DNA of 64,000 nt, from positions 57,646 to 121,645 of the forward strand of contig JAZLFM010000020.1 of NCBI GenBank assembly GCA_045615765.1. The letters run 5' to 3'. Below are positions 52,615 to 61,314 of this stretch, one piece after another (position 1 is the stretch's first letter; each line of letters begins with the position of its first letter). The notes under the pieces are model-generated. The model saw only the letters and a list, made by a program, of their open reading frames with translations, made no database searches and was not told the DNA's origin. The position numbers and the translations under genes are program-made. Source of the DNA: UBA1715 sp045615765 (GTDB lineage: Bacteria > Bacteroidota > Bacteroidia > Bacteroidales > UBA1715).

Positions 52615-54384
52615 CTATTGACCTTGACCAATAGAAATTCCCTCAAAATAATTCGCCATAATTAATTTATTGGAAATATAGTAGGCTGAATCCTCCGATA
52701 TATTTCTTGACGTATTCTCATCAAATAAATTCACACCAAATCCTTTCCAATATGAATCAGTTAAATTCGTCACATAGAGCAAAGTCGGGAAAATATCCAT
52801 CTGATAACAAGTATCTTGGCGCATTACCATTCCTTTCTTTTGGCCAGAAGCAATTACTATCGGACAAAATGACTCTTCTGTTGGTATAGACAAATTATGC
52901 TTCTCCACAAATGGCTTGTAAGACTGTAATTTATACGGTTTGAAAATCGTATGATCACCTGTTATTAGTATGTTCGAATTAGCAAACTTTGAATTTGATG
53001 TGATCATTTGCAAAAACATATTTAAACAACTATCGGTATAATGCAACGCATGAAGATAATTCTGCAATTCTGCCGGCATATCGTCGTAAAACACCAAATC
53101 ATCATTCGTTTCTATCTCAAAAGGCGTGTGGGTAGAGAATGTAATAATCTGCATACATACAGGTAATTCACAAGTATCAACAGTTGCCATTGCAAGATCA
53201 AAAATCTGTGCATCATTTAACCAAGTCGAATCAGACTTGATAGTATCTTTCTCCACAAGATGCTGATAGCCATATCGTGAATTCACAACCGACTGATTCC
53301 AGACATTCGGGCAAGGATTTATCGTATAACTTGATTTAAAATATTGAGCTATATTCGGATACGTATTATTTCCATACGCCATACAAGCAACACTCGATTG
53401 TGTTGGCAACATACCTGTGTTTACAATCAACTGACCATCGCCAGAAACACCTCGCTTAACTTGTGACTTACAGTTAAAACTGACAAGAGAAGCATTTTTT
53501 GCAAAAGCATTCAATGTAGGAGTAATTTCTTTTCCTCTACAATCGGTCATATATATCGGCCAACTTTCTAAACTTTCCACCAACACAATAAACAAGTTTG
53601 AAGTTGCCTGCGGTATAGTTGCAGGGACAACTATTCTATTTGCCAACAACGAAGAATCCTCATGGGAGAATTCAATCTTTTGATTTTTAAACTTTTGTTG
53701 AAATGAATAATACACAAATTGTGCAGGGAAATAGTGAATAATCGTATTCTTTTCTATATAATCCTCCATTCCACGCCAATGGTTACCTTCTGCTTTATAT
53801 TTTGCATCGCGAAACAGAATAGAGTATTTCCCATACTTATCGTTTATTTCTTTCTGCTTATGCTTACTATGAAATATTCCTATTTCTCTGCGAAATTCTA
53901 AATCAAAAAAGTGAAACAATGCAGTTATTGCCATAACAATTGCAAAAGCTTTCCAGTTTCTATTCTTGTCATCTTTCAAGAATAAGAAACAAGTAATATA
54001 CACAACTGTTTGTCCAACAAAAACCAACAATTGCCAATCAATAAAATGTGATACGGAAGACCAAAAACCATCCATATTTTCGGCCAACAAAATAGTTTCC
54101 ACATTCAGCATCACACCATTGGCCTTGAAATAAATAAGATTAGAAATAATCCATATATCAAGAACAACCAAGACAACTATAGACCACCATTTGCGCTTGG
54201 TTATAAACACGAAACTTGCGAAAAATAGCGCTGGAATCAGCTTACTGAAATAGATAATTTGCGAAACATCGTCTATGCCAAACACAAAACTATGGAAGAA
54301 AACCGTCTTAAGATATACACACAAGAACAGCAATATAGCTATCACCGTTTTTGCCTGAATACGATTTTGTAAAGAACAGTTCAT
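52615..54384 (-). CDS. LTA synthase/phosphoethanolamine-transferase-like sulfatase-fold membrane protein
   Basis: 589 residues. Five N-terminal membrane segments within about 1-160, then a periplasmic sulfatase/alkaline-phosphatase-fold domain (about 265-560). The metal site is suggested by LFIVLVESLESWPIY (Glu) and LITGDHTIFKPY (Asp-His) plus TFSTHTPFEIE; the nucleophile region is KSQVKRGVSGDGQL. Relatives transfer glycerol phosphate or phosphoethanolamine to envelope glycans. The gene is between two glycosyltransferase genes, so it likely modifies the same lipopolysaccharide or a capsule-like glycan. Which group is transferred cannot be told. Confidence 0.85.
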   Translation of the reverse strand: MNCSLQNRIQAKTVIAILLFLCVYLKTVFFHSFVFGIDDVSQIIYFSKLIPALFFASFVFITKRKWWSIVVLVVLDIWIISNLIYFKANGVMLNVETILLAENMDGFWSSVSHFIDWQLLVFVGQTVVYITCFLFLKDDKNRNWKAFAIVMAITALFHFFDLEFRREIGIFHSKHKQKEINDKYGKYSILFRDAKYKAEGNHWRGMEDYIEKNTIIHYFPAQFVYYSFQQKFKNQKIEFSHEDSSLLANRIVVPATIPQATSNLFIVLVESLESWPIYMTDCRGKEITPTLNAFAKNASLVSFNCKSQVKRGVSGDGQLIVNTGMLPTQSSVACMAYGNNTYPNIAQYFKSSYTINPCPNVWNQSVVNSRYGYQHLVEKDTIKSDSTWLNDAQIFDLAMATVDTCELPVCMQIITFSTHTPFEIETNDDLVFYDDMPAELQNYLHALHYTDSCLNMFLQMITSNSKFANSNILITGDHTIFKPYKLQSYKPFVEKHNLSIPTEESFCPIVIASGQKKGMVMRQDTCYQMDIFPTLLYVTNLTDSYWKGFGVNLFDENTSRNISEDSAYYISNKLIMANYFEGISIGQGQ

Positions 54385-54385
54385 A

Positions 54386-55462
54386 CTATAATGCGCAAAT
54401 AAACTCTTCTACCTTTTGTAAATTCTTATTTTTGTCAAAATGTTCCTCAACGAATTTTCTTGCAAATTCGCCCATTTCACAACGAAGAGATTCGTTTGTA
54501 ATTATTTCGGTTATTCTCTCGGCAAATAAATTTTCGTCACCGAGAGGAACCAAGAATCCATTTTTTCCATCGACAATTAATTCCGGATTACTGCTTACAT
54601 TATAGGCGACTAAAGGTAATTTATACGTCATTGCCTCTGCTAAAACATATCCAAATCCTTCCCATAGCGACGGTAACACAAACATATCCAAAGAAGAATA
54701 GAAATCACTCATTTTAGATTGAAATCCAACAAATTTCACATAGTCTTCCAACTTTCTATTGCGAACCTCGTTTTCTAATTGTTCTCGAAGACTACCATCT
54801 CCTGCAATTTTTATAACAAAAGAAAGATTCTTTTTTCTTAAAATATCTGCAACGGCAATTAAAGAGAGTAGATTTTTCTGTGGTTCCAAACGACCAGCGA
54901 AACCTATGGTAAAGACCTCATTTTTCACCTTTTCCATTACTGCAGGAATTGTGATACCATTATATAAAACCGTAATCTTATTTGCATCAAACAAATTCTG
55001 ATTATTCTGCAAAATCGTTGATTTTGTCGCTTCGGAATTTGCTATAATATCTGTTACAATATGCGAAAACAAAAAACGATTCGACCAAGAATTTTTTATT
55101 GGTATTGCACTACCACGACGATAAACAATATGTGGAACCTTGCACAATTTTGCCACAACTCCCGCTATTTTTATATCTATCGGCAAGCAAAGAATTATTG
55201 AGTGTAAATTTCTCTTTTTTAATATTTTATATGTTTTTAGATATGCAAACGGATTGAGAAAGCTCAAATTACTAAATCGAACAGACTCTGTTGCTATCTC
55301 ACTAGGGATTTTCTTCAGCAACTCCCCAGTTTCATTTCCACATACAAGAACACGATATCCTTTTTCATAAAAAAAAGAAGAAGCTTCGCTATGCCACTTT
55401 TCTCCTCCACCCCACGCGTTATGCGTGTTGAAAAAACATATTTGTTCTTCGCTTTTGTTCAT
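54386..55462 (-). CDS. Glycosyltransferase family 4
   Basis: 358 residues. GT-B fold: N-terminal FFNTHNAWGGGEKWHSEASS; C-terminal FTIGFAGRLEPQKNLLSLIA, IKIAGDGSLREQLENEV, LDMFVLPSLWEGFGYVLAEA (E-x7-E motif in WEGFGYVLAEAM) and LPLVAYNVSSNPELIVDGKN. It transfers a sugar from a nucleotide donor to a growing envelope glycan. It is the first gene of the four-gene run that ends with mqnB; the next start is only 2 bp after its stop. Confidence 0.9.
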   Translation of the reverse strand: MNKSEEQICFFNTHNAWGGGEKWHSEASSFFYEKGYRVLVCGNETGELLKKIPSEIATESVRFSNLSFLNPFAYLKTYKILKKRNLHSIILCLPIDIKIAGVVAKLCKVPHIVYRRGSAIPIKNSWSNRFLFSHIVTDIIANSEATKSTILQNNQNLFDANKITVLYNGITIPAVMEKVKNEVFTIGFAGRLEPQKNLLSLIAVADILRKKNLSFVIKIAGDGSLREQLENEVRNRKLEDYVKFVGFQSKMSDFYSSLDMFVLPSLWEGFGYVLAEAMTYKLPLVAYNVSSNPELIVDGKNGFLVPLGDENLFAERITEIITNESLRCEMGEFARKFVEEHFDKNKNLQKVEEFICAL

Positions 55463-55680
55463 TTATTTTCTCATTCGTAACTTAACAACACCCCAGTTTC
55501 CACCACTTGTTGTTACAAAGATAGCAACAATTTTCAATTTATATGGATGGCAATTATAATCACATAACGAATCTTTAACTTTTAAATAGAAAATAGATTT
55601 TTTAAGCTAACACATTTCTCATTTGTATAAAATGTTTGATTTATTCATATTTAGTTATGGATATCGTTAAAAATAAGTCA

Positions 55681-55709
55681 TTGACAATGAAATAATTTAG
55701 TTATCTTTA
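55681..55709 (+). promoter_or_regulatory. Promoter of the ORF6N gene, TTG/TATCTTTA
   Basis: TTG (55681-55683) and TATCTTTA (55702-55709), 18 nt apart, with one mismatch to the TAnnTTTG box. The ATG follows 18 nt later. Confidence 0.5.
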
Positions 55710-55726
55710 CATAGAACAAAACCGCC

Positions 55727-56266
55727 ATGAATCCGATAAAAATTGAAGATGTGCAAAACAAGGTTTTGCAACTTCGAAATAAGATTGTCATTATTGATAG
55801 TGATGTTGCTACATTGTATGGAGTAGAAACCAAAAGAATTAACGAAGCAGTTAGAAACAATCCTGATAAATTTCCAGAAGGTTACATTATTTTACTTACA
55901 ACAGATGAATGGAAAATCATGAAGTCGAAATTTTCGACTTCAAGTTGGGGTGGTAAAAACAAACCACCATTTGCTTTTACAGAACAAGGTTTATATATGC
56001 TTGCAACTATACTTAAAGGAGAAAAAGCAGTACAAACAACACTTTGTATCATTAACACCTTTGTAAAACTACGAGAACTTTCAAGAACAATTGCGACACT
56101 ACCACATTGCGATGACGAAAGGACTCAGAAAAATCTTATAAAAAAGGGAGGTGATATAATCTCCGATTTATTGGGGACTGATCTAGAAACAGAAAAATCT
56201 GAAACTGAATTAGAACTAAATTTTGCAATGGTAAAATTGAGACATAAAATAGTTCGCAAAAAATAA
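55727..56266 (+). CDS. ORF6N-domain DNA-binding protein
   Basis: 179 residues. The N-terminal ORF6N (KilA-N-like) domain reads LRNKIVIIDSDVATLYGVET, RINEAVRNNPDKFPEGYIIL and AFTEQGLYMLATILKGEKAV. The C-terminal 70 residues are charged and probably helical. ORF6N proteins are best known as phage antirepressor-type DNA-binding modules but are common as chromosomal singletons in Bacteroidota, where their targets are not known. No other phage gene is nearby. It faces folA, with a 13-bp inverted repeat shared by the two 3-prime ends. Confidence 0.9.
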   Translation: MNPIKIEDVQNKVLQLRNKIVIIDSDVATLYGVETKRINEAVRNNPDKFPEGYIILLTTDEWKIMKSKFSTSSWGGKNKPPFAFTEQGLYMLATILKGEKAVQTTLCIINTFVKLRELSRTIATLPHCDDERTQKNLIKKGGDIISDLLGTDLETEKSETELELNFAMVKLRHKIVRKK

Positions 56267-56275
56267 ACGAGGGTG

Positions 56276-56316
56276 ATTCATTCCAAACTATTTTCTTACA
56301 AAAGTTTGGAATGAAT
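56276..56316. terminator. Inverted repeat shared by the ORF6N and folA 3-prime ends
   Basis: ATTCATTCCAAAC (56276-56288) and GTTTGGAATGAAT (56304-56316) form a perfect 13-bp stem with a 15-nt loop. The right arm is the coding sequence of the folA C-terminus, and the left arm begins at its stop codon. On the plus strand it is followed after 14 nt by seven T. Confidence 0.6.
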
Positions 56317-56779
56317 AGTCATATTCATTTTTTTCATCAGCAAAGTGATGCTCTTCTGACGCTAATTCCCATTGTGTCATGTCTATTTCTGGGAAGAATG
56401 CATCACCTTCAAATGAATGATGTACTCGTGTTACATATAGCGTATCAGCAAATGATAATGCCGCCTTGTATATTTGTTCGCCACCTATAATAAATGCTTC
56501 TGTTTCATTCGACACTTTCGCAATTGCATCTTCTACAGAATGAGCGACAATACCACCTTCAGGAATTTCATAATTCTCATTTCTTGTAATCACAATTGAT
56601 GTTCTATTTGGAAGTAATCGTTTTCCCAAAGAATCGAATGTTTTCCTACCCATAATAATATGATGTCCTGTTGTTGTGCGTTTAAAGAATTGCATATCTC
56701 CCGACAAACGCCACAACAAAGCATTATCCTTGCCTATCACATTATTTTCGGCAATAGCAACTATAATAGATACCTTCAT
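56288..56779 (-). CDS. folA: Dihydrofolate reductase
   Basis: 163 residues. MKVSIIVAIAENNVIGKDNA, the active-site segment LLWRLSGDMQFFKRTTTGHH (the acidic residue Asp in SGD replaces the usual PED/LPAD context), IMGRKTFDSLGKRLLPNRTS, FIIGGEQIYKAALSFADTLY and DAFFPEI-type end are typical of chromosomal DHFR. It reduces dihydrofolate with NADPH. It starts 1 bp after the stop of the thioesterase gene and is grouped with thyA, which consumes the folate. Confidence 0.95.
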   Translation of the reverse strand: MKVSIIVAIAENNVIGKDNALLWRLSGDMQFFKRTTTGHHIIMGRKTFDSLGKRLLPNRTSIVITRNENYEIPEGGIVAHSVEDAIAKVSNETEAFIIGGEQIYKAALSFADTLYVTRVHHSFEGDAFFPEIDMTQWELASEEHHFADEKNEYDYSFQTFVRK

Positions 56780-56780
56780 A

Positions 56781-57194
56781 CTATTTATTTTCTGGCATAT
56801 ACGTCAACAATGTCTTATATAATTCTGGATAGAATGTTTCCAAAGAAACAAATTTTCCATTTTTATCCATAAAACAATGAGAACTTGTTCCATTCGCAAC
56901 AACTTTTCCTTCAACCGTCATTGTATAACCCAAGACTAACTTAAATGAGGAACAACGCAAAACAGAAACAACAATTGCTATTTCTTGCGCAAATGTCGTT
57001 GTCTTTTTGTAGTCGCAAGTAACGCCAACTACAGGAGAAACCAAGCCGTCAGCTTCCATTTTATCGAATCCACAGCCTGCTTTCTCAAGAAAATCTACTC
57101 GGGCTTCTTCCATAAAACGGATATAATTTGAATGATGCGTTATTTGCATCTTGTCTGTTTCATAATAATGAACTTTGTGAATATATGGTTCCAT
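56781..57194 (-). CDS. 4HBT-family acyl-CoA thioesterase (YbgC/FadM-like)
   Basis: 137 residues. Hot-dog-fold signatures: VHYYETDKMQITHHSNYIRF (the family's Y-x-D-T/K-D-x-x-G-x-V-x-x-x-x-Y region, here with Lys-Met-Gln-Ile), FMEEARVDFLEKAGCGFDKM, VVGVTCDYKKTTTFAQEIAI. The usual catalytic Asp is in YETDKM. The substrate is a CoA thioester, not further defined. Located between thyA and folA in the same orientation. Confidence 0.87.
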   Translation of the reverse strand: MEPYIHKVHYYETDKMQITHHSNYIRFMEEARVDFLEKAGCGFDKMEADGLVSPVVGVTCDYKKTTTFAQEIAIVVSVLRCSSFKLVLGYTMTVEGKVVANGTSSHCFMDKNGKFVSLETFYPELYKTLLTYMPENK

Positions 57195-57210
57195 AATCTT
57201 TGTTTTTTTA

Positions 57211-57233
57211 TCGGGCGTATGCGATACGCCCCT
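57211..57233. repeat. REP-like hairpin GGGCGTAT/ATACGCCC with CCCCTAC
   Basis: A perfect 8-bp stem (57211-57218 and 57222-57229) with a 3-nt loop. On the minus strand the sequence begins GTAGGGGCGTAT, sharing the GTAGGGGC arm with the hairpin at 17.89 kb. It lies between thyA and the thioesterase gene within the folate cluster. Confidence 0.75.
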
Positions 57234-57291
57234 ACATTCGTTTTTATTTTTCTTTTATAGACAAGGTAGAACCGTTGTCCCTACGGTTAAT

Positions 57292-58182
57292 TTACACCGA
57301 CACCTCACCTTTTATTGCTGGATGCGGATCGTAATTCAAAATTTTTATATCGTCTATCGTGAAATCGAAAATGTTTGTAATATTTGGATTCAACTCCAAT
57401 GTTGGTAATTGACGTGGTTCACGACTTATTTGCAACTTACATTGTTCTATATGATTATTGTAAATATGCACATCGCCAAACGTATGTACAAATTCTCCTG
57501 CCTGCAAACCGCATACTTGCGCAAGCATCTGAGTTAAAAGAGCATACGAGGCAATATTGAACGGAACGCCTAAGAACAAATCGGCACTACGTTGATATAA
57601 TTGACACGAAAGTTTTCCGTCAGAAACATAGAATTGGAACAATGTGTGACAAGGCGGCAAAGCCATATCTTCAACCATAGCTGCATTCCAAGAACTTAAC
57701 AACAATCGACGAGAGTTTGGATTATTTTTTATTTGATCAACCAATTGCGTTATTTGATCTACTTCTCCTCCATCGTATGTTGGCCAATGACGCCACTGAT
57801 AACCATATACAGGACCAAGTTCTCCCCATTTTTTTACAAACTCAGAATCTGCGTCAGCATTTTTTATCATTTCCGCAAATTCCTCAATAGTTTCTCCTTT
57901 ATATTCCGAAGATTGTTTAAATTCTTTGTATGGCCAATCATCCCAAATATGTACATTATTATCCACCAAATACTTGATATTCGTATCGCCTTTCAAGAAC
58001 CAAAGAAGTTCGTGAATAATACCACGAGTATATACCTTCTTCGTTGTCAACAAAGGGAAGCCTTTTTGTAAATCAAAACGCATTTGATACCCAAAAATAC
58101 TCGTAGTGCCAGTTCCTGTACGGTCTGCCTTACGTGCACCTTCGTCAAGAATCTTTTTAACTAAATCAAGATATTGTTGCAT
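57292..58182 (-). CDS. thyA: Thymidylate synthase
   Basis: 296 residues. Conserved features: DRTGTGTTSIFGYQMRFDLQ, GIIHELLWFLKGDTNIKYLV, the catalytic Cys in ALPPCHTLFQFYV, LYQRSADLFLGVPFNIASYA and the end YDPHPAIKGEVSV. Residues about 85-120 (QSSEYKGETIEEFAEMIKNA) form the insertion of the long, Lactobacillus-type ThyA, so it is longer than the E. coli 264-residue form. It makes dTMP from dUMP with methylene-tetrahydrofolate. The promoter box overlaps that of the divergent gene. Confidence 0.97.
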   Translation of the reverse strand: MQQYLDLVKKILDEGARKADRTGTGTTSIFGYQMRFDLQKGFPLLTTKKVYTRGIIHELLWFLKGDTNIKYLVDNNVHIWDDWPYKEFKQSSEYKGETIEEFAEMIKNADADSEFVKKWGELGPVYGYQWRHWPTYDGGEVDQITQLVDQIKNNPNSRRLLLSSWNAAMVEDMALPPCHTLFQFYVSDGKLSCQLYQRSADLFLGVPFNIASYALLTQMLAQVCGLQAGEFVHTFGDVHIYNNHIEQCKLQISREPRQLPTLELNPNITNIFDFTIDDIKILNYDPHPAIKGEVSV

Positions 58183-58194
58183 ACTAAAAAAATC

Positions 58195-58210
58195 TATTTT
58201 TGCAAAGATA
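58195..58210. promoter_or_regulatory. Face-to-face -7 boxes of thyA and the divergent gene
   Basis: TATTTTTG (58195-58202, plus strand) and CAAAGATA (58203-58210; TATCTTTG on the minus strand) abut without a gap, making a near-palindrome TATTTTTGCAAAGATA. Both match TAnnTTTG exactly. The plus box lies 22 nt before the start at 58225 and the minus box 20 nt before thyA. Confidence 0.6.
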
Positions 58211-58224
58211 GAAAATTCATTTCA

Positions 58225-61200
58225 ATGAGAAGATTGTGGGTCATAGTTTTATTTCTGTTCTGTGTGAACGGATTATTTGCACAATTCTACAACGGAATGA
58301 ACCAGGATTTTGGAAAGAACCGCATCCAATATGACGACAAATTCTGGCTCTATCTTCGACACGACACATACGATGTTTATTATGACAAAGCAGGCAGACA
58401 ATTGGCTGATTTTGTGGCAAAATATGTGGACACAAACTATGCAGACATAAAAAAAACGTTAGAATTTGAATATTCACGTCGCATCGTTTTTATTGTGTAC
58501 AATACTTTGAGCGACTTTCGGCAAAGCAACATTGGCTATTCAACTTCGGAAGACGACTACAATGTAGGGGGAACAACGCAGACTATCGACAACAAAGTCG
58601 TTTTATATTATTCCGGTGACCACAACGATTTAACACGACAGATTCGCAAAGGAATTTCCGAAGTAATGCTCAATGAATTTTTATTTGGTATTGGCGTATA
58701 TCGACGCATTTTGTCAAACTCTACTCTTTCGTCTTACCCAGAATGGTTTTTCGATGGACTTACCGAATATTTTTCACATAGTTGGAACAGCGAAAAGAAT
58801 GATTACATCCGACAGCTAATATCGCAAAAACGAACTATAAAAGTAGCACAACTATATAGTGAGAACGCGTGTATTTTAGGAGAAGCTATTTGGTTCTACA
58901 TCAATGAGAAACACGGAGAAAAAGCAATCGCTAATATTTTGTATATGAGCAAACTAACCGAAGATATTGATGCAAGTTTCCAATATGTAGTAGGGAAAGA
59001 TTTACAAACAATTTTGAATGAAATGTGCGCTTATTTTTCTCAGAACGACAACGAAGTGATAACTGCAAACACATTTATTCCCAAACGATTATCAAAGCAA
59101 GAAATATCCAATATTGCCATACAACCACAAGCCAAACAACTTGCCTTTGTTACAAACAAAAAAGGAAAAGCGAAGCTATGGATTTACGACTATACGAATA
59201 ATACATGCAAAAAAATTATGCGTATTGGTTCTGAAATAGAACAAGTTACAGACTACCGTTATCCTATTGTGCAATGGCATCCAACAACAAACGCGCTCGC
59301 ATATTTTTATGAAAAACATAACCAGTTATGGTTTACCATTTATTCCATTGAATACAATGAAAAGTTCACCAAGAAATTTCATCACTTTGAACAAGTTCTT
59401 GATTTTTCATACGCTCCGGATGGTCAGTCCATCGTATTTTCTGGCGTACAAGCTGGTCAAACTGACGTTTTCACTTACAATATACAAACATTTGAAAATG
59501 AGCAACTAACCAACGATAAAGCAGACGAGCGTTTCCCTATATTTATACAAAATGGTAAGGCTGTTCTTTTCTCTTCCAACCGCGCTGACGATGATTTAAA
59601 GAACATAAATCAAGAGATTCGAGACAATTATGATTTATTCATCTTGAAAAAAGATTCGCTACAACGATTACCAATTTCTTCTGCCAACGAACGAAAGCCT
59701 ATTGAATATACGCCAGGCAAATACCTCTATCTTTCCGACATTACAGGCAAGTCTCAATTATATTCCATAACTACCGACAGCACAATTAGTTACATCGACA
59801 CTGCCGTACATTATTCATACACAAACAATCATTTCGCCGTAAAACAAGAAAATTTCAATATCATTGATTATACCTATGGTAACGGGGCCTTAATACAAAT
59901 AGGAAAAAACAAAAAGAAAACCGTTATACAAACAAGCAGTATTTTCGAAAAAACATTTGCACCTCTACAAATAATCGACACTTCTAATTCCGTAGAAAAC
60001 AATAAAATGTATTTCTATGACACACTTCGAGACGAGACTCATTCCGGAAATTTGTATAAAACCAATTTTTACATTAACAAATTGGTAAATCAACTTGATT
60101 TTAGTTTCATAAACACTGGATACCAACCATTTACAGGCGGCGCATACGACTATTCCCAGAACTTTAATGTCTTGTTAAAACTGGGAATCATTGATTTGTT
60201 CGAAGATTATAGACTCACCGGTGCATACAGATTTACCGGAACTTTCGGTACCAATGAATACCTTCTTTCTTTGGAAAACCTCAGCAAACGCCTCGACCGT
60301 CAATATATATTCCACAGACAATCGGCTTTGACATACGACAACAACACGGCATCGACGCTTGTTCGAGCACAAGACAATAATTTTATAGCACGATTCACCT
60401 ATCCTTTCACGCAAACGCAATCATTTTCGTTCAATCCAACCATACGCTACATTCGTAATGTTACATTGTCAACCGATATGAATACATTAACGAAACCAAC
60501 ATCCGATGAAATTTGGCTAGGACTTTCGTGTAACTATGTTTTCGATAATGTCAGAAAAATTGATGCCAACATTTACAACGGAACTCGTACTAAAATATTT
60601 GCAGAAACATTTGCACAAGCGAATACAGAAAAGTCATATCTCTGCGTATTCGGTTTTGATGCCCGTAATTACCAGAAAATCCATAGAAATATGATTATTG
60701 CGACAAGAATTGCATATAGTTCATCATTTGGAACGTCACCACTATTGTACTATTTAGGTGCAGTTGACAATTGGCTTAATTTGTTCGGGAAACACGAAAC
60801 ATACAATTCTGCAATACAATACGACCATACTGTAGATTGGGCATATCAAGCAATAGCGACAAACATGCGTGGCTTTTCGCAAAATATTAGAAACGGTAAT
60901 TCATTTGTTGTAGCAAACATTGAATTTCGATGGCCGTTCGTACAGTATTTCAGCACAAAACCGCTTCGTTCCGATATTCTCAGAAACCTACAAGTTATTG
61001 GATTTGCCGATGCCGGAGGTGCTTGGAGCGGATTCTATCCCGGACAAAAAGAAAACGCCTACAATTACACAATCATAGACAAACAACCTATCTATGTAAA
61101 AATCGACGAAATGCGGCAACCATTTGTCTGTGGTTACGGCTTCGGACTACGCACACGATTATTCGGATATTTTGTGCGATTAGACATCGCTTGGGGCAAC

Positions 61201-61254
61201 GACGAAGGCAACCTGCAGAAGATGAATCAATTTTCTGTAGGAATGGACTTTTAG
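58225..61254 (+). CDS. Exported beta-propeller/outer-membrane-type protein with degenerate gluzincin-like N-terminus
   Basis: 1009 residues from the ATG at 58225 (MRRLWVIVLFLFCVNGLFAQ, a signal peptide); the frame extends to 58174 but that start lies in the promoter. Residues about 25-290 resemble the peptidase-MA-type fold: RRIVFIVYNTLSDFRQSNI, YYSGDHNDLTRQIRKGISEV, YPEWFFDGLTEYFSHSWNSE. The zinc motif HExxH is absent (RKGISE at its place), so it is probably not an active protease. Residues about 300-560 are a WD/TolB-like propeller (FSYAPDGQSIVFSGVQAGQT, FPIFIQNGKAVLFSSNRADD). The last 380 residues are rich in amphipathic beta strands and end GNLQKMNQFSVGMDF, like an outer-membrane barrel. 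Function unknown. Confidence 0.75.
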   Translation: MRRLWVIVLFLFCVNGLFAQFYNGMNQDFGKNRIQYDDKFWLYLRHDTYDVYYDKAGRQLADFVAKYVDTNYADIKKTLEFEYSRRIVFIVYNTLSDFRQSNIGYSTSEDDYNVGGTTQTIDNKVVLYYSGDHNDLTRQIRKGISEVMLNEFLFGIGVYRRILSNSTLSSYPEWFFDGLTEYFSHSWNSEKNDYIRQLISQKRTIKVAQLYSENACILGEAIWFYINEKHGEKAIANILYMSKLTEDIDASFQYVVGKDLQTILNEMCAYFSQNDNEVITANTFIPKRLSKQEISNIAIQPQAKQLAFVTNKKGKAKLWIYDYTNNTCKKIMRIGSEIEQVTDYRYPIVQWHPTTNALAYFYEKHNQLWFTIYSIEYNEKFTKKFHHFEQVLDFSYAPDGQSIVFSGVQAGQTDVFTYNIQTFENEQLTNDKADERFPIFIQNGKAVLFSSNRADDDLKNINQEIRDNYDLFILKKDSLQRLPISSANERKPIEYTPGKYLYLSDITGKSQLYSITTDSTISYIDTAVHYSYTNNHFAVKQENFNIIDYTYGNGALIQIGKNKKKTVIQTSSIFEKTFAPLQIIDTSNSVENNKMYFYDTLRDETHSGNLYKTNFYINKLVNQLDFSFINTGYQPFTGGAYDYSQNFNVLLKLGIIDLFEDYRLTGAYRFTGTFGTNEYLLSLENLSKRLDRQYIFHRQSALTYDNNTASTLVRAQDNNFIARFTYPFTQTQSFSFNPTIRYIRNVTLSTDMNTLTKPTSDEIWLGLSCNYVFDNVRKIDANIYNGTRTKIFAETFAQANTEKSYLCVFGFDARNYQKIHRNMIIATRIAYSSSFGTSPLLYYLGAVDNWLNLFGKHETYNSAIQYDHTVDWAYQAIATNMRGFSQNIRNGNSFVVANIEFRWPFVQYFSTKPLRSDILRNLQVIGFADAGGAWSGFYPGQKENAYNYTIIDKQPIYVKIDEMRQPFVCGYGFGLRTRLFGYFVRLDIAWGNDEGNLQKMNQFSVGMDF

Positions 61255-61277
61255 ATAGAGATTAGAGATTAATGTTT

Positions 61278-61312
61278 AGTGATTAGTGATTAGTGATTAG
61301 TGATTAGTGATT
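61278..61312. repeat. Five tandem copies of the heptamer AGTGATT
   Basis: Five exact copies (61278-61312), preceded by two degenerate AGAGATT copies from 61260. The run ends 2 bp before the stop of the DUF262 gene. Related TGATTAG-type runs occur at 3.62 and 38.46 kb. Confidence 0.9.
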
Positions 61313-61314
61313 AA

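Noticed and set aside
55727..56266. ORF6N protein as a sign of a prophage
   Set aside because: No integrase, capsid, terminase or attachment site is found nearby, and isolated ORF6N genes are common in Bacteroidota.
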